Origin: Euzebya tangerina
GTDB taxonomy: Bacteria > Actinomycetota > Nitriliruptoria > Euzebyales > Euzebyaceae
Assembly (NCBI RefSeq): GCF_003074135.1
Contig: NZ_PPDK01000001.1
Coordinates: 2,914,001-2,978,000 of the forward strand
Length of the DNA: 64,000 bases
Reading direction: 5' to 3'
Position numbers and translations under genes: made by a program. Below the pieces are notes generated by a model. The model did no database searches. It was not told where the DNA came from and saw only the letters and a program-made list of their open reading frames with translations. Below are positions 1-7,550 of the stretch, one piece after another; within the stretch, counting starts at the first letter, position 1, and every line of letters starts with the position of its first letter.

Positions 1-1
1 G

Positions 2-262
2 CAGGGGAACTGCTCGATCACCGGCGGCGTGGTGTACCGGGGGAACGACATCCCGGAACTCGACGGCGTCTACCTCTACAGCGACATCTGCCGCAGCTCG
101 ATCCGCGGCCTCATCGTCGGCGACGACGGCACCGTGATCGACCAGGCAGACCTCGACGTTCGGGTCAGCGGCGGCTCACCCGTGGGCTTCGGCGTCGACC
201 ACCGCGGGGAGGTCCTCGTCCTCAGCCTGAGCGGGGACATCGCCAAGATCGTCCCCGCCTGA
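2..262 (+). CDS. PQQ-dependent sugar dehydrogenase, C-terminal fragment
   Basis: This is the 3' end of a gene whose start lies before the window; the frame is open from base 2. The visible 86 residues begin QGNCSITGGVVYRG and continue with DGVYLYSDIC and a glycine-rich end before a TGA stop. This pattern is typical of the last propeller blade of soluble glucose/sorbosone dehydrogenases (GSDH family), which use pyrroloquinoline quinone to oxidise sugars outside the cytoplasm. The catalytic part is not in the window, so substrate and secretion signal cannot be judged. The next gene starts 13 nt downstream on the same strand. Family assignment is fairly safe; activity is inference. Confidence 0.7.
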   Translation, partial: QGNCSITGGVVYRGNDIPELDGVYLYSDICRSSIRGLIVGDDGTVIDQADLDVRVSGGSPVGFGVDHRGEVLVLSLSGDIAKIVPA

Positions 263-275
263 GCTCACCACGGTC

Positions 276-1130
276 ATGACATCCCACCTGCTCATCGACA
301 CCTCGAGCCTGATGTTCCGGGCGTTCTTCGCCTTGCCGACGTCCATCACGGACGCGGAGGGCCACGCGGTCAACGCCGTCCGCGGCTATCTGGACATGGT
401 CTCCACCGTCGCCGCGGAGCTCCGGCCGGATCGGATCAGCCACTGCTGGGACGATGCCGAGGTGCCGGAGGGCCGGCTGGCCCACTACCCGCAGTACAAG
501 GCGGAGCGCGCCGAGCCCCCGGATGAGATCATCTGGCAGTTCGGGCTGCTCCGCGGCCTGCTGCCGCTGCTCGGTGAGCAGATCGTCGAGGCGCCCGGCT
601 GGGAGGCCGACGATGCCATCGGCACGCTGGCGGCAGCCGCCGGAGAGTCCGACCGGGTGGTCATCCTCACCGGGGATCGCGACCTTATCCAGCTGGTACG
701 CGACCCGGTGGTCCAGGTGTGGTTCACCGTGTCCGGGGTGACGAAGATGACCCGGTACGACGAGTCGGGCGTCGTCGAGGCCTTCGGGATCCCCGCTGAC
801 CGCTACGTCGACTTCGCGATCCTGCGGGGCGACCCGTCCGACGGGCTGCCCGGCGTCAAGGGGGTCGGCGCGAAGACGGCGCAGAAGCTGATCGCGGCCT
901 ACCCGAACCTGGGTGCGCTGGTCGACGACGCCGAGGCGCAGACGCCGGCGCTGGCCCGGACGCTCGCGGAGACAGCCGAGTACATCGCCGCGATGCAGCA
1001 CGTCGTCCCCGTCCAGACCGATGTCCCCCTGCGCACGGTCGGGCCCGACGCCGACGCGTCCGCCGTGGCGGAGGTGGCGGTCCGCCACGCCATCGAGAGC
1101 CCCGTCGAGCGCTGGGGCGAGCGCGTATGA
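276..1130 (+). CDS. 5'-3' exonuclease (flap endonuclease family)
   Basis: A 284-residue stand-alone homologue of the 5' nuclease domain of DNA polymerase I. Such enzymes remove RNA primers and 5' flaps during replication and repair. Acidic metal ligands are visible: LLIDTSSLMFRAFF at the N-terminus, GWEADDAIGTLA near residue 110 and LTGDRDLIQLV near 130. A helix-3-turn-helix DNA-binding motif (LPGVKGVGAKTAQKLI) lies near residue 190. Length fits the small actinobacterial exonucleases that occur in addition to PolA. Its stop overlaps the start of the next gene (ATGA), suggesting co-translation, although the partner lipoprotein has no obvious link to DNA metabolism. Confidence 0.9.
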   Translation: MTSHLLIDTSSLMFRAFFALPTSITDAEGHAVNAVRGYLDMVSTVAAELRPDRISHCWDDAEVPEGRLAHYPQYKAERAEPPDEIIWQFGLLRGLLPLLGEQIVEAPGWEADDAIGTLAAAAGESDRVVILTGDRDLIQLVRDPVVQVWFTVSGVTKMTRYDESGVVEAFGIPADRYVDFAILRGDPSDGLPGVKGVGAKTAQKLIAAYPNLGALVDDAEAQTPALARTLAETAEYIAAMQHVVPVQTDVPLRTVGPDADASAVAEVAVRHAIESPVERWGERV

Positions 1131-1621
1131 GGACGATCTGGCTTGCCGCGGCGCTGGCCGTGCTGGTCGCCGGGTGCGGCGAGCCGCCGGTCGACGTGTC
1201 CATCCTGGATCGGTCGGGTTACGTCCAGGATCAGGCCGACGTCCTTGACCAATCCGCTCTTGAATCGCGGCTCGCCGACATCGGCGAGCGGGGACTCGAC
1301 ATCGTCGTGCTGACCTACGAGACCGAGCAGGCGAACTGCGGCGAGGCGTTCCGTGCCGGACTCGAGTTCGTCCAGGCGTGGGAGGCCGATGTCGCGCTCG
1401 TGGCCGTCGCCCGGCCGGGCGACTTCACGTCGACAGAAGAGGATCGGGAGCGCTGTCTGGGGGTGCGGCCCGTCGACGACTTCGCGGTCAGCGCCGGCCT
1501 TCGGGAGGAGATCGCCGAAGATCTCGTGCCGCCGATCGCGGCCGACAACAACTGGGACGAGGCATTCGAGGTCGCGATCGACCGCCTGGCCGAGGAGTTG
1601 CTGGACGAGGAGAGCTCGTGA
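1127..1621 (+). CDS. TPM-like lipoprotein
   Basis: A 164-residue predicted lipoprotein. The N-terminus is a short signal peptide with a lipobox (LVAGC, Cys17), so the mature protein should be anchored to the outer face of the membrane. The next part, GYVQDQADVLDQ followed by an Asp-Ile-Val-Val-Leu strand near residue 65, resembles the start of TPM (TLP18.3/Psb32/MOLO-1) domains, but the domain is short and the usual later motifs are weak. The start overlaps the exonuclease stop and its own stop overlaps the next start (GTGA), so three genes form one operon. Function is not known; the TPM assignment is tentative. Confidence 0.65.
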   Translation: MRTIWLAAALAVLVAGCGEPPVDVSILDRSGYVQDQADVLDQSALESRLADIGERGLDIVVLTYETEQANCGEAFRAGLEFVQAWEADVALVAVARPGDFTSTEEDRERCLGVRPVDDFAVSAGLREEIAEDLVPPIAADNNWDEAFEVAIDRLAEELLDEESS

Positions 1622-2079
1622 CCATCGATCAGCTCCGCATGCTGGTGGAGGAGGCGGCCAAGGATCTCGTGGCGCGAACCGAGCGGCCCCATCCGGTGAC
1701 GGTGGTGCTGCCGCTGGAGGAATCCACCAAGGTGGTCGCACTCGAGGGCTTCCCGGATGAGGACGGCGCCCGGAAGGATGCGCTGAGCGTGTTGGCAGCC
1801 CGGCAGATGGTCCCGGCCAACGCCGCCTGCTTCGGGTTCCTGGCGGAAGCCGACGGACCGGACGGCCAGGATCTGCTGGTCGTGGTCTACGGGGCACGGC
1901 AGCGTGGGGCGTTCCTCACGGCCGCTGTCCTTGACGAGCCGGCCGGCCTGGGGGACTTCGCCGAACCGGAGGAGCTGGAACCCAGCGCGATGCCGTTCCT
2001 GCAGCCGCTGCAGCACGCTGCCGACACCGCCGCACCGCCGACCGACGCCGGCCCCGGCCTGCCCATCGTCTCCGGCTGA
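1618..2079 (+). CDS. conserved hypothetical protein
   Basis: A 153-residue acidic, probably cytosolic protein starting at GTG 1618, which overlaps the upstream TGA by four bases. The frame stays open further upstream, but that part lies inside the lipoprotein gene and is best read as a shadow. No membrane segment or known catalytic motif was recognised. The middle part has alternating strands (PVTVVLPLEES, DLLVVVYGAR) and the C-terminus is Pro/Ala-rich, probably disordered. It is the last gene of a three-gene operon and ends 11 nt before the convergent J-domain gene. I do not recognise a family. Confidence 0.7.
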   Translation: MTIDQLRMLVEEAAKDLVARTERPHPVTVVLPLEESTKVVALEGFPDEDGARKDALSVLAARQMVPANAACFGFLAEADGPDGQDLLVVVYGARQRGAFLTAAVLDEPAGLGDFAEPEELEPSAMPFLQPLQHAADTAAPPTDAGPGLPIVSG

Positions 2080-2090
2080 GTCCTGCTCGG

Positions 2091-2555
2091 TCAAGCGCCG
2101 CTGGCGACCACGGCCACGACGAGGGCCAGGAGGGCGGCGCCCACGGTCACGATCCGCAGGCCGATGCGCCAACTGGCCTCGGAGAAGGCCTCCCGGTGCC
2201 GGCGGCCGACCTCGCCATAGGCCTGCTCCCGGGCGGCCGCCTCCCGCAGCTGCTCGACCGTGACCGGTCGGAGGCCGCCAGGTCCCCAGGACGGCGCGTC
2301 GGTGCGGCGTGATCCGTTGCCGGCCTCGTGACTGGAGCTGACCTCGCGGCTCCGGGCGCGGTCGTAGGCTGCCCGACGACGCGGGTCCTTCAGCACGGCC
2401 CAGGCCTCGTTCACCATGGCAGCCCGGGCAGTCGTGCGCGGTCCGGCGCCGGCGACGTCGGGGTGGACCTGCCGCATCGCCGCTCGGTGGGCGGCCCGGA
2501 TCTCCTCGAAGTCTGCACTCGGATCGACGCCCAGGGTGGTGTAGTGGTCTGCCAT
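2091..2555 (-). CDS. J-domain protein with C-terminal membrane segment
   Basis: A 154-residue protein beginning MADHYTTLGVDPSADFEEI. Residues 3-60 form a DnaJ J-domain with the HPD motif (QVHPDV) needed to stimulate Hsp70 ATPase activity. There are no Gly/Phe or zinc-finger regions, so it is not a canonical DnaJ. The C-terminus is a hydrophobic helix (about residues 132-153), suggesting a tail-anchored protein that recruits DnaK to the membrane. The ATG at 2555 was chosen because the J-domain starts there; a longer reading up to 2735 would run into the divergent gene. Clients are unknown. Confidence 0.85.
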   Translation of the reverse strand: MADHYTTLGVDPSADFEEIRAAHRAAMRQVHPDVAGAGPRTTARAAMVNEAWAVLKDPRRRAAYDRARSREVSSSHEAGNGSRRTDAPSWGPGGLRPVTVEQLREAAAREQAYGEVGRRHREAFSEASWRIGLRIVTVGAALLALVVAVVASGA

Positions 2556-2602
2556 GCGGGGCTCAGAGTAGGTGCCCGGGACAGACCTCGACCGATTGGG
2601 TA

Positions 2603-2613
2603 CAACCTCGACC
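2603..2613 (+). promoter_or_regulatory. possible -10 element for the DUF2867 gene
   Basis: TACAAC-like hexamer close to the ATG at 2614, with no Shine-Dalgarno sequence in between. This matches the leaderless-start pattern seen at many genes in the window, but the hexamer is a poorer match than the others. Confidence 0.3.
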
Positions 2614-4209
2614 ATGGACCCTTCGTCTCCGCTCATCTGTGTTCTCGGCGCAACGGGGTACGTCGGCGGCCGGTTGGTCCCACGCCTGCTCAGCGCAGGG
2701 TTCGCCGTCCGCTGTCTGGTGCGCTCGCCGGGCAAGCTGGACCAGCAGCCGTGGAAGGACCAGGTCGAGGTCGTCCGCGGTGACGCGACGGTCCGGGCAG
2801 ACCTCGATCGGGCGCTCGAGGGCTGTGAGGGCGTCTACCACCTCGTGCACCAGATGGGCTCGGCGAAGGACTTCGCGAGCGCCGACCGCCAGGCCGCGAT
2901 GGGGGTGACATTCGCTGCCCATGCCGCCGGCGTGAAGCGGATTGTCTACCTCGGTGGACTGGGTGAGGTCGACGACGACAGCTCACGGCATCTGGCCTCA
3001 CGAGGTGAGGTTGCCGACATCCTGGCCGCCGGGCCCGTCCCCGTCACCACCCTGCGGGCTGCGGTCATCATCGGGTCGGGGAGTGCATCCTTCGAGATGC
3101 TCCGACACCTGACGGAGAAGCTCCCGGTCATGACCTGCCCGCAGTGGATCGAGACGCGGGTCCAGCCGATCGCCATCCGGGACGTGCTGCGCTACCTCAT
3201 CGCCGCCATGGACACCCGCGATGCCGAGGACCATGACATCGACATCGGTGGTCCCGAGGTCATGACGTACCGGCAGATGATGCAGCGCTACGCGGCCGTC
3301 GCCGGTCTTCGGCGTCGGATCATCGTCACCGTGCCGGTGCTGACCCCCTCGCTGTCCAGCCACTGGGTCAACCTCATGACCCCGGTCCCGTTCGGCCTGG
3401 CCCGGCCGCTGGTCGAGAGCCTCACGGTGGACGTGGTCGTCCGGGACGGACATGAGCAGGGGCGCGACCTCGATCCCACTCCCTGCCTGCCATACGACGA
3501 GGCCGTCCGGCTGGCACTCAAGCGCGTCGCCGATCACGAGGTCGAGACGTCCTGGCGCGAAGCCGACCTGGCCGGGCGCTCTCCGGCAGACCCGTTCCCG
3601 GGCGACCCGGACTGGGCCGGTGGAGTCCTGTTGAAGGACGTGCGCAGCGCCACGGCACGTGCCGGCGCAGAGGCGACGTTCCGCGCCGTCACCAGGATCG
3701 GCGGAGATCGCGGCTGGCCGACGCATCAGTGGGCGTGGACCCTGCGGGGGCTGCTCGACCTGGCGGTCGGCGGGGTCGGGCTGCGGCGCGGTCGGCGGGA
3801 TCCCAACTCGCTGCGACCGGGTGACGCCCTCGACTTCTGGCGGGTGGAGAGCGTGGTTCCGAATCAACTGGTGCGGTTGCGTGCCGAGATGCGCCTGCCC
3901 GGAGATGCCTGGCTCGAGTTCCGCCTGAACCCGACCGAGTCGGGCACCGAGATCGTCCAGCGCGGCCTGCTGAGTCCACGTGGTCTGCTGGGGCGGGTCT
4001 ACTGGTGGGTGCTGCTGCCCTTCCACGGGCCGATCTTCACCACGATGGTCAATACGCTCGCGGCGGATGCCGAGGCCATCCAGACCAGGCTGGATGACGG
4101 CACCGCCGTGATTACCAGTACCGGTGCTCCGACAGCGCCGCCCGAGGTCCCCGACGGGGCTTCGAGGACACCAATCCTCGACCCGCAGCCGATTCCAGAA
4201 GCCGGATGA
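2614..4209 (+). CDS. SDR/NmrA-like oxidoreductase with DUF2867 domain
   Basis: A 531-residue two-domain protein. Residues 8-300 are an atypical short-chain dehydrogenase fold with the nucleotide-binding motif GATGYVGGRL, as in NmrA-like epimerases and reductases. The remaining part, with WAWTLRGLLDLAVGGVGLRR and WRVESVVPNQLVRLRAEM, matches the DUF2867 domain often fused to this fold in actinobacteria and proteobacteria. Substrate is unknown. The start is set at ATG 2614, just before the Rossmann motif; an upstream GTG-like start at 2572 would add residues with no family support. The 3' end overlaps the convergent glycosylase gene by 98 bp. Confidence 0.85.
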   Translation: MDPSSPLICVLGATGYVGGRLVPRLLSAGFAVRCLVRSPGKLDQQPWKDQVEVVRGDATVRADLDRALEGCEGVYHLVHQMGSAKDFASADRQAAMGVTFAAHAAGVKRIVYLGGLGEVDDDSSRHLASRGEVADILAAGPVPVTTLRAAVIIGSGSASFEMLRHLTEKLPVMTCPQWIETRVQPIAIRDVLRYLIAAMDTRDAEDHDIDIGGPEVMTYRQMMQRYAAVAGLRRRIIVTVPVLTPSLSSHWVNLMTPVPFGLARPLVESLTVDVVVRDGHEQGRDLDPTPCLPYDEAVRLALKRVADHEVETSWREADLAGRSPADPFPGDPDWAGGVLLKDVRSATARAGAEATFRAVTRIGGDRGWPTHQWAWTLRGLLDLAVGGVGLRRGRRDPNSLRPGDALDFWRVESVVPNQLVRLRAEMRLPGDAWLEFRLNPTESGTEIVQRGLLSPRGLLGRVYWWVLLPFHGPIFTTMVNTLAADAEAIQTRLDDGTAVITSTGAPTAPPEVPDGASRTPILDPQPIPEAG

Positions 4210-5068
4210 CCCGGCCGCGGTGCGGCTTGTACGGGGCCAGCAACTCGGCCATCGCCTCGTCGGTCTCCGTCCGCTCACCCAGCGCCCATCCCACCAGAGC
4301 CGGTATGTGGTAGTCGCCGAAGCTGATCGCATCGGCGTCGCCCAGGTACAGCCGCGTCTCCGCCGACGTCCACACCCCACAGCCCTTGACCCGGCGGAGG
4401 TGGGTGTTCATCGCGTGCCAGTCCCTGGCGTTCGCGAGCGCCTGGAAGCGGGCCTCATCCACCGTGAAGGCGTGCAACGCGCCCGCTGAGCGCAGTGAGA
4501 TCCCGCAGCGCCGTAGCTCGTGGGCGGAGGTTGCCCCCAGCGACGACCGGGTGGGGTAGGCCCACACCCCGTGGCCGGTCGGTGTCCCGGTCATGGCGAC
4601 CATCTGGGCGATCGAGCGGCCGGCTTCGAGGCCCTGGACGAGTTGACCGAGGACGGCACGGCCGAAGGACTCCGCGGCGCGCGGCATGACGCCGATGATG
4701 GGCTCGCCGATCTGGCTGGCCACCCGACGGAGGACCGGCGTCCCGGCGATGACGTCCGCGAACCCGCTGAGGTCATCATCGAACCCCGCCCAGGCCTTGC
4801 ACGCCGCCAGGGCGCGCTCCGCCTCGCCCGTCGGGGTGGCCGCGGGTCCCCAGATCTGCAGGTCGATGTGATCGCCGCTCGGCCGCACCTCCAGCAGGAT
4901 GGGGCCGACCGAGCCCTGCTCGGCCCGGCGATACCCGCGGTCGGGAAGCCGGGTGACGGTCCGTCCGGCACGACTCCCCATGCCCTGCCACATCGTCCCG
5001 GCCAGCCGGCGTCGCGGAAGACGGTCGCTGACCAGCAGGGACGTGGTCGTCGGCGGTCGGGCGGGCAC
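4112..5068 (-). CDS. DNA-3-methyladenine glycosylase, AlkA type (HhH-GPD)
   Basis: A 318-residue base-excision repair protein that should remove alkylated purines from DNA. The central and C-terminal parts form an HhH-GPD domain: the hairpin-helix region LRRVKGCGVWTSAETRLY near residues 225-243 is followed by GDADAISFGDYHIP, whose second Asp is the expected catalytic residue. Length and order fit AlkA homologues of actinobacteria, with an N-terminal strand-rich region before the helical domain. The GTG at 5068 has a TAGCGT hexamer six nucleotides upstream, favouring this start and a leaderless message. The end overlaps the convergent DUF2867 gene by 98 bp. Confidence 0.85.
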   Translation of the reverse strand: MPARPPTTTSLLVSDRLPRRRLAGTMWQGMGSRAGRTVTRLPDRGYRRAEQGSVGPILLEVRPSGDHIDLQIWGPAATPTGEAERALAACKAWAGFDDDLSGFADVIAGTPVLRRVASQIGEPIIGVMPRAAESFGRAVLGQLVQGLEAGRSIAQMVAMTGTPTGHGVWAYPTRSSLGATSAHELRRCGISLRSAGALHAFTVDEARFQALANARDWHAMNTHLRRVKGCGVWTSAETRLYLGDADAISFGDYHIPALVGWALGERTETDEAMAELLAPYKPHRGRVIRLLESAAGRGLVSSKPRRGPRAALSEHRYW

Positions 5069-5074
5069 GGGCCC

Positions 5075-5080
5075 ACGCTA
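5075..5080 (-). promoter_or_regulatory. -10 element (TAGCGT) of the glycosylase gene
   Basis: On the minus strand TAGCGT ends six nucleotides before the GTG start, with no room for a ribosome binding site. Suggests a leaderless transcript. Confidence 0.4.
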
Positions 5081-5094
5081 CTCATGCGCGACCC

Positions 5095-5142
5095 GGGAAC
5101 AGCGCCGCAGGGGAACAGCACCGCAGGGGAATAGCGCCTCAG
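5095..5142. repeat. three tandem 16-bp repeats
   Basis: Three head-to-tail copies of gggaacagcaccgcag (plus strand; copies at 5095-5110, 5111-5126 and 5127-5142, differing at one to three bases). The third copy contains the stop codon of the sigma factor gene. The array fills the space between that gene and the glycosylase gene. Confidence 0.85.
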
Positions 5143-6089
5143 GCGGCCCGCAACTCCTTCTGCAGCCGATTGAGGGCCTGGGTCTCGATCTTCCGGACGC
5201 TCTCGCGGGACAGGCCGAGTTCCTTGCCCAGGGCGTCCAGCGTCATCACGGTCCGACCGTCGAGGCCGTACCGGCGCATGATGACGTACCACGACCGGGG
5301 GTCCAAGCGGTTCTCGGCCAGCAGCAGCAGCGACCGGTTGAACTCGGCCTCCACGACTTCCTCGGCCGGTTGGTCGTCGGCGATCGCGACGAAGTCGCCC
5401 ATCTCGCTGGCGTCGGAGTCGTGCCCCACCCGGCGGTCCAGTGACGTCACCGTCTTGTCGGCGTCAAGCGCGCGGCGAACCCGGTGTTCGGTCAGCCGCG
5501 TCGCCTCGGCCAGCTCCTCGATGGTGGGCTCCTCGCCGTTCAGGGCCTCCAGGCGCGCCCGGGCCGCACGGACCTTGACCAGCGCATCGTGGAGCGCCAC
5601 GGGCAGACGGATGGTGCGTTCGCTGGCCGCCACACCCCGCTGGATGGCCTGGCGGATCCACCACGTCGCGTAGGTGGAGAACTTGAAGCCCTTGCGCCAG
5701 TCGAACTTCTCGACGGCGCGGATGAGCCCCAGGTTGCCCTCCTGGATCAGCTCGTCGAGGCCGAGCTTCGAGCGGCGGGAGAACTTGGACGCCACCGACA
5801 CCACCAGCCGCAGGTTCGCGGCGACGAAGTGGTCGAACGCTGCCTCGCCCTCCGTCGCTGTCGCCGTCAGCGCGCGGCGCTCTGCATCCGTCAGGGGCTC
5901 GTCCCCGTCAAGACGCTCCTGTGCCTCGACGCCCGCCTCGATCGCCTTGGCCAGGCGGACCTCGTCAGCTGCCGTCAGCAGCGCGACCTTGCCCAACTCA
6001 CCGAAGTACAGGTCCAGTAGGTCCTCGGGAACGGAGTTGCGGCGCGCGTTGCGCGACGAACGTCGTGATGGCTGGGATGGGAGGGTCAC
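5139..6089 (-). CDS. RNA polymerase sigma factor, sigma-70 group 2
   Basis: A 316-residue primary-like sigma factor without region 1.1. Region 1.2 lies at the N-terminus (LLDLYFGELGKVALLT), region 2 contains FVAANLRLVVSVA, LIQEGNLGLIRAVEKFD and FKFSTYATWWIRQAI, and region 4 ends in a helix-turn-helix (LDALGKELGLSRESVRKIE). It should direct RNA polymerase to -10/-35 promoters like those of the housekeeping factor, perhaps under stress or stationary conditions. The GTG at 6089 was chosen because on the minus strand it is preceded by GAGAGGA at good spacing and because homology begins a few residues later; the open frame extending to 6356 lacks support. Confidence 0.9.
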   Translation of the reverse strand: MTLPSQPSRRSSRNARRNSVPEDLLDLYFGELGKVALLTAADEVRLAKAIEAGVEAQERLDGDEPLTDAERRALTATATEGEAAFDHFVAANLRLVVSVASKFSRRSKLGLDELIQEGNLGLIRAVEKFDWRKGFKFSTYATWWIRQAIQRGVAASERTIRLPVALHDALVKVRAARARLEALNGEEPTIEELAEATRLTEHRVRRALDADKTVTSLDRRVGHDSDASEMGDFVAIADDQPAEEVVEAEFNRSLLLLAENRLDPRSWYVIMRRYGLDGRTVMTLDALGKELGLSRESVRKIETQALNRLQKELRAA

Positions 6090-6318
6090 CTGGCGTCCTC
6101 TCGTGAATGGCTGACTGCCGTTGTCCCAGTAGACGGCTGAAGCGGCCCATGGGTTTCCACTTGCTGTGCAAACAGTTGGCAAAGGGCCACCTGTTGGATG
6201 GCTGGTCGATATCGGTTGCGTGTGACAGCACAACTGATTCGGAGCCGAAACGGGTCCCGGACGCACCAGCTGTAAGGGTTCCGTCACAGGGGAGAGATCG
6301 GCATGCCACGCTTGATAC
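6090..6318. promoter_or_regulatory. divergent intergenic region, sigma factor / dapC
   Basis: A 229-bp non-coding region separating two divergent genes, more AT-rich than its surroundings. On the minus strand TTGTGC followed 16 nt later by TATCGA is a candidate promoter for the sigma gene, which would give a leader of more than 100 nt. No clear promoter for dapC was found. Confidence 0.4.
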
Positions 6319-7524
6319 ATGACAGCCTCCGGCGCGCGGCCGCCGCTCCCGACCAATCCCGTCCTCCAGGAGTTGGGCGGCTACCCGCTGGCAGCCTTCC
6401 AGGACATGGCGCGAGCCATGCGGGCGCAGCCGGAGGTGGTCTACGACTTCTCCATCGGTGACCCGGTCGAGCCGACCCCAGCGTTCATCCGCCAGGCGCT
6501 GATCGACGCCGTGCCGGCGGTGTCGCAGTACCCGACGGCGGCAGGCCTGCCCGAGCTTCGGGCCGCCATCGCGGGCTGGGTCCACCGTCGGTTCGGCGTG
6601 ACCGTCGACCCCGACACCGAGGTGCTGCCGTCCGCCGGCTCGAAGGAGGCGATCTTCCACACGCCGCTGGCGTTGCTCGACGCGGCCGGGTCGCGCCGCC
6701 ACGCGATCTGGGGATCTCCGGGCTACCAGCCCTACGAGCGCGGGGCGCTCTTCGCCGGAGGTGCCTCCGACCGGGTGGACCTGCGGGCTGAGACGGGCTG
6801 GCTCCTGGATCTCGCGGAGCTCGACATCGACCGGCTGGACCGTGCGTTCATCGCGTGGCTGAACTATCCGCACAACCCCACCGGAGCGACCGCGACGGCG
6901 TCGTATCTGGCCGACCAGGTGGCCGTCGCGCGACGACACGGCGTCGTCCTCGGATCCGACGAGTGCTACATCGACGTGTACCCGCCGCAGGGGCCGCAGC
7001 CGCCGTCGGTGTTGGACGTGGCGGACGGACGGCTGGACGGGCTGCTGGTCTACTTCAGCCTGTCCAAGCGCAGCGGGATGACGGGGTACCGGTGTGGGGC
7101 GGTGGTCGGCGACCCGACGCTGATCGCGCAGCAGCGCATCATGCGGCCCAACATCGGGACCGGCTCACCGGAGTTCGTCCAGCTGGCGGCCGCCGCGGCC
7201 TGGGCCGAGGACGGGCACGCCGCAGATCGTCGGCGGATCTTCCAGGCGAAGCGGGAGGTGATGCTGGACTTCTGTGCCTCCAGAGGCCTGGTGGTCAGCG
7301 GCTCCGAGGCCACGTTCTACCTCTGGGCCCAGGTTCCCGGTGGAGACGACCGTGCCTACGCCGAGACCCTGCTGGAGCACCGGATCATCGTCTCGCCCGG
7401 CTCGGCGTTCGGTCCGTCCGGCCGGGGCTGGATCCGGCTGGCGTTGGTGCCGGACCTGGAGGGGTGCCGCCGGGCTGCTGCGGTCTGGGGCGCGGCGATC
7501 GACGCGGGTGAGCTGCCGACCTGA
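6319..7524 (+). CDS. dapC: succinyldiaminopimelate transaminase DapC
   Basis: A 401-residue fold-type I PLP aminotransferase. It is placed in the succinylase branch of lysine and meso-DAP synthesis, where it converts N-succinyl-2-amino-6-ketopimelate to N-succinyl-LL-DAP with glutamate. Visible family features are YPTAAGLPELRAAIAGW near residue 72, NYPHNPTG near 188 for cofactor and substrate contacts, SDECYIDVY near 213 and the PLP lysine in FSLSKRSGMTGYRCG near 252. The next two metabolic genes are dapD and dapE, which strongly supports the assignment over other class I aminotransferases. An ATG at 6319 is the first good start. Confidence 0.9.
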   Translation: MTASGARPPLPTNPVLQELGGYPLAAFQDMARAMRAQPEVVYDFSIGDPVEPTPAFIRQALIDAVPAVSQYPTAAGLPELRAAIAGWVHRRFGVTVDPDTEVLPSAGSKEAIFHTPLALLDAAGSRRHAIWGSPGYQPYERGALFAGGASDRVDLRAETGWLLDLAELDIDRLDRAFIAWLNYPHNPTGATATASYLADQVAVARRHGVVLGSDECYIDVYPPQGPQPPSVLDVADGRLDGLLVYFSLSKRSGMTGYRCGAVVGDPTLIAQQRIMRPNIGTGSPEFVQLAAAAAWAEDGHAADRRRIFQAKREVMLDFCASRGLVVSGSEATFYLWAQVPGGDDRAYAETLLEHRIIVSPGSAFGPSGRGWIRLALVPDLEGCRRAAAVWGAAIDAGELPT

Positions 7525-7536
7525 GTCTGCGGCAGT

Positions 7537-7542
7537 TATCCT
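7537..7542 (+). promoter_or_regulatory. -10 element (TATCCT) of dapD
   Basis: TATCCT ends eight nucleotides before the dapD ATG at 7551, with no Shine-Dalgarno sequence between. Suggests dapD can be transcribed on its own as a leaderless message although it follows dapC by only 26 bp. Confidence 0.5.
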
Positions 7543-7550
7543 GCGCGGCC

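Noticed and set aside
6090-6356. Longer sigma factor reading from 6356
   Set aside because: It would overlap the dapC start, and the added residues do not resemble sigma region 1.1; GTG 6089 has a good ribosome binding site.
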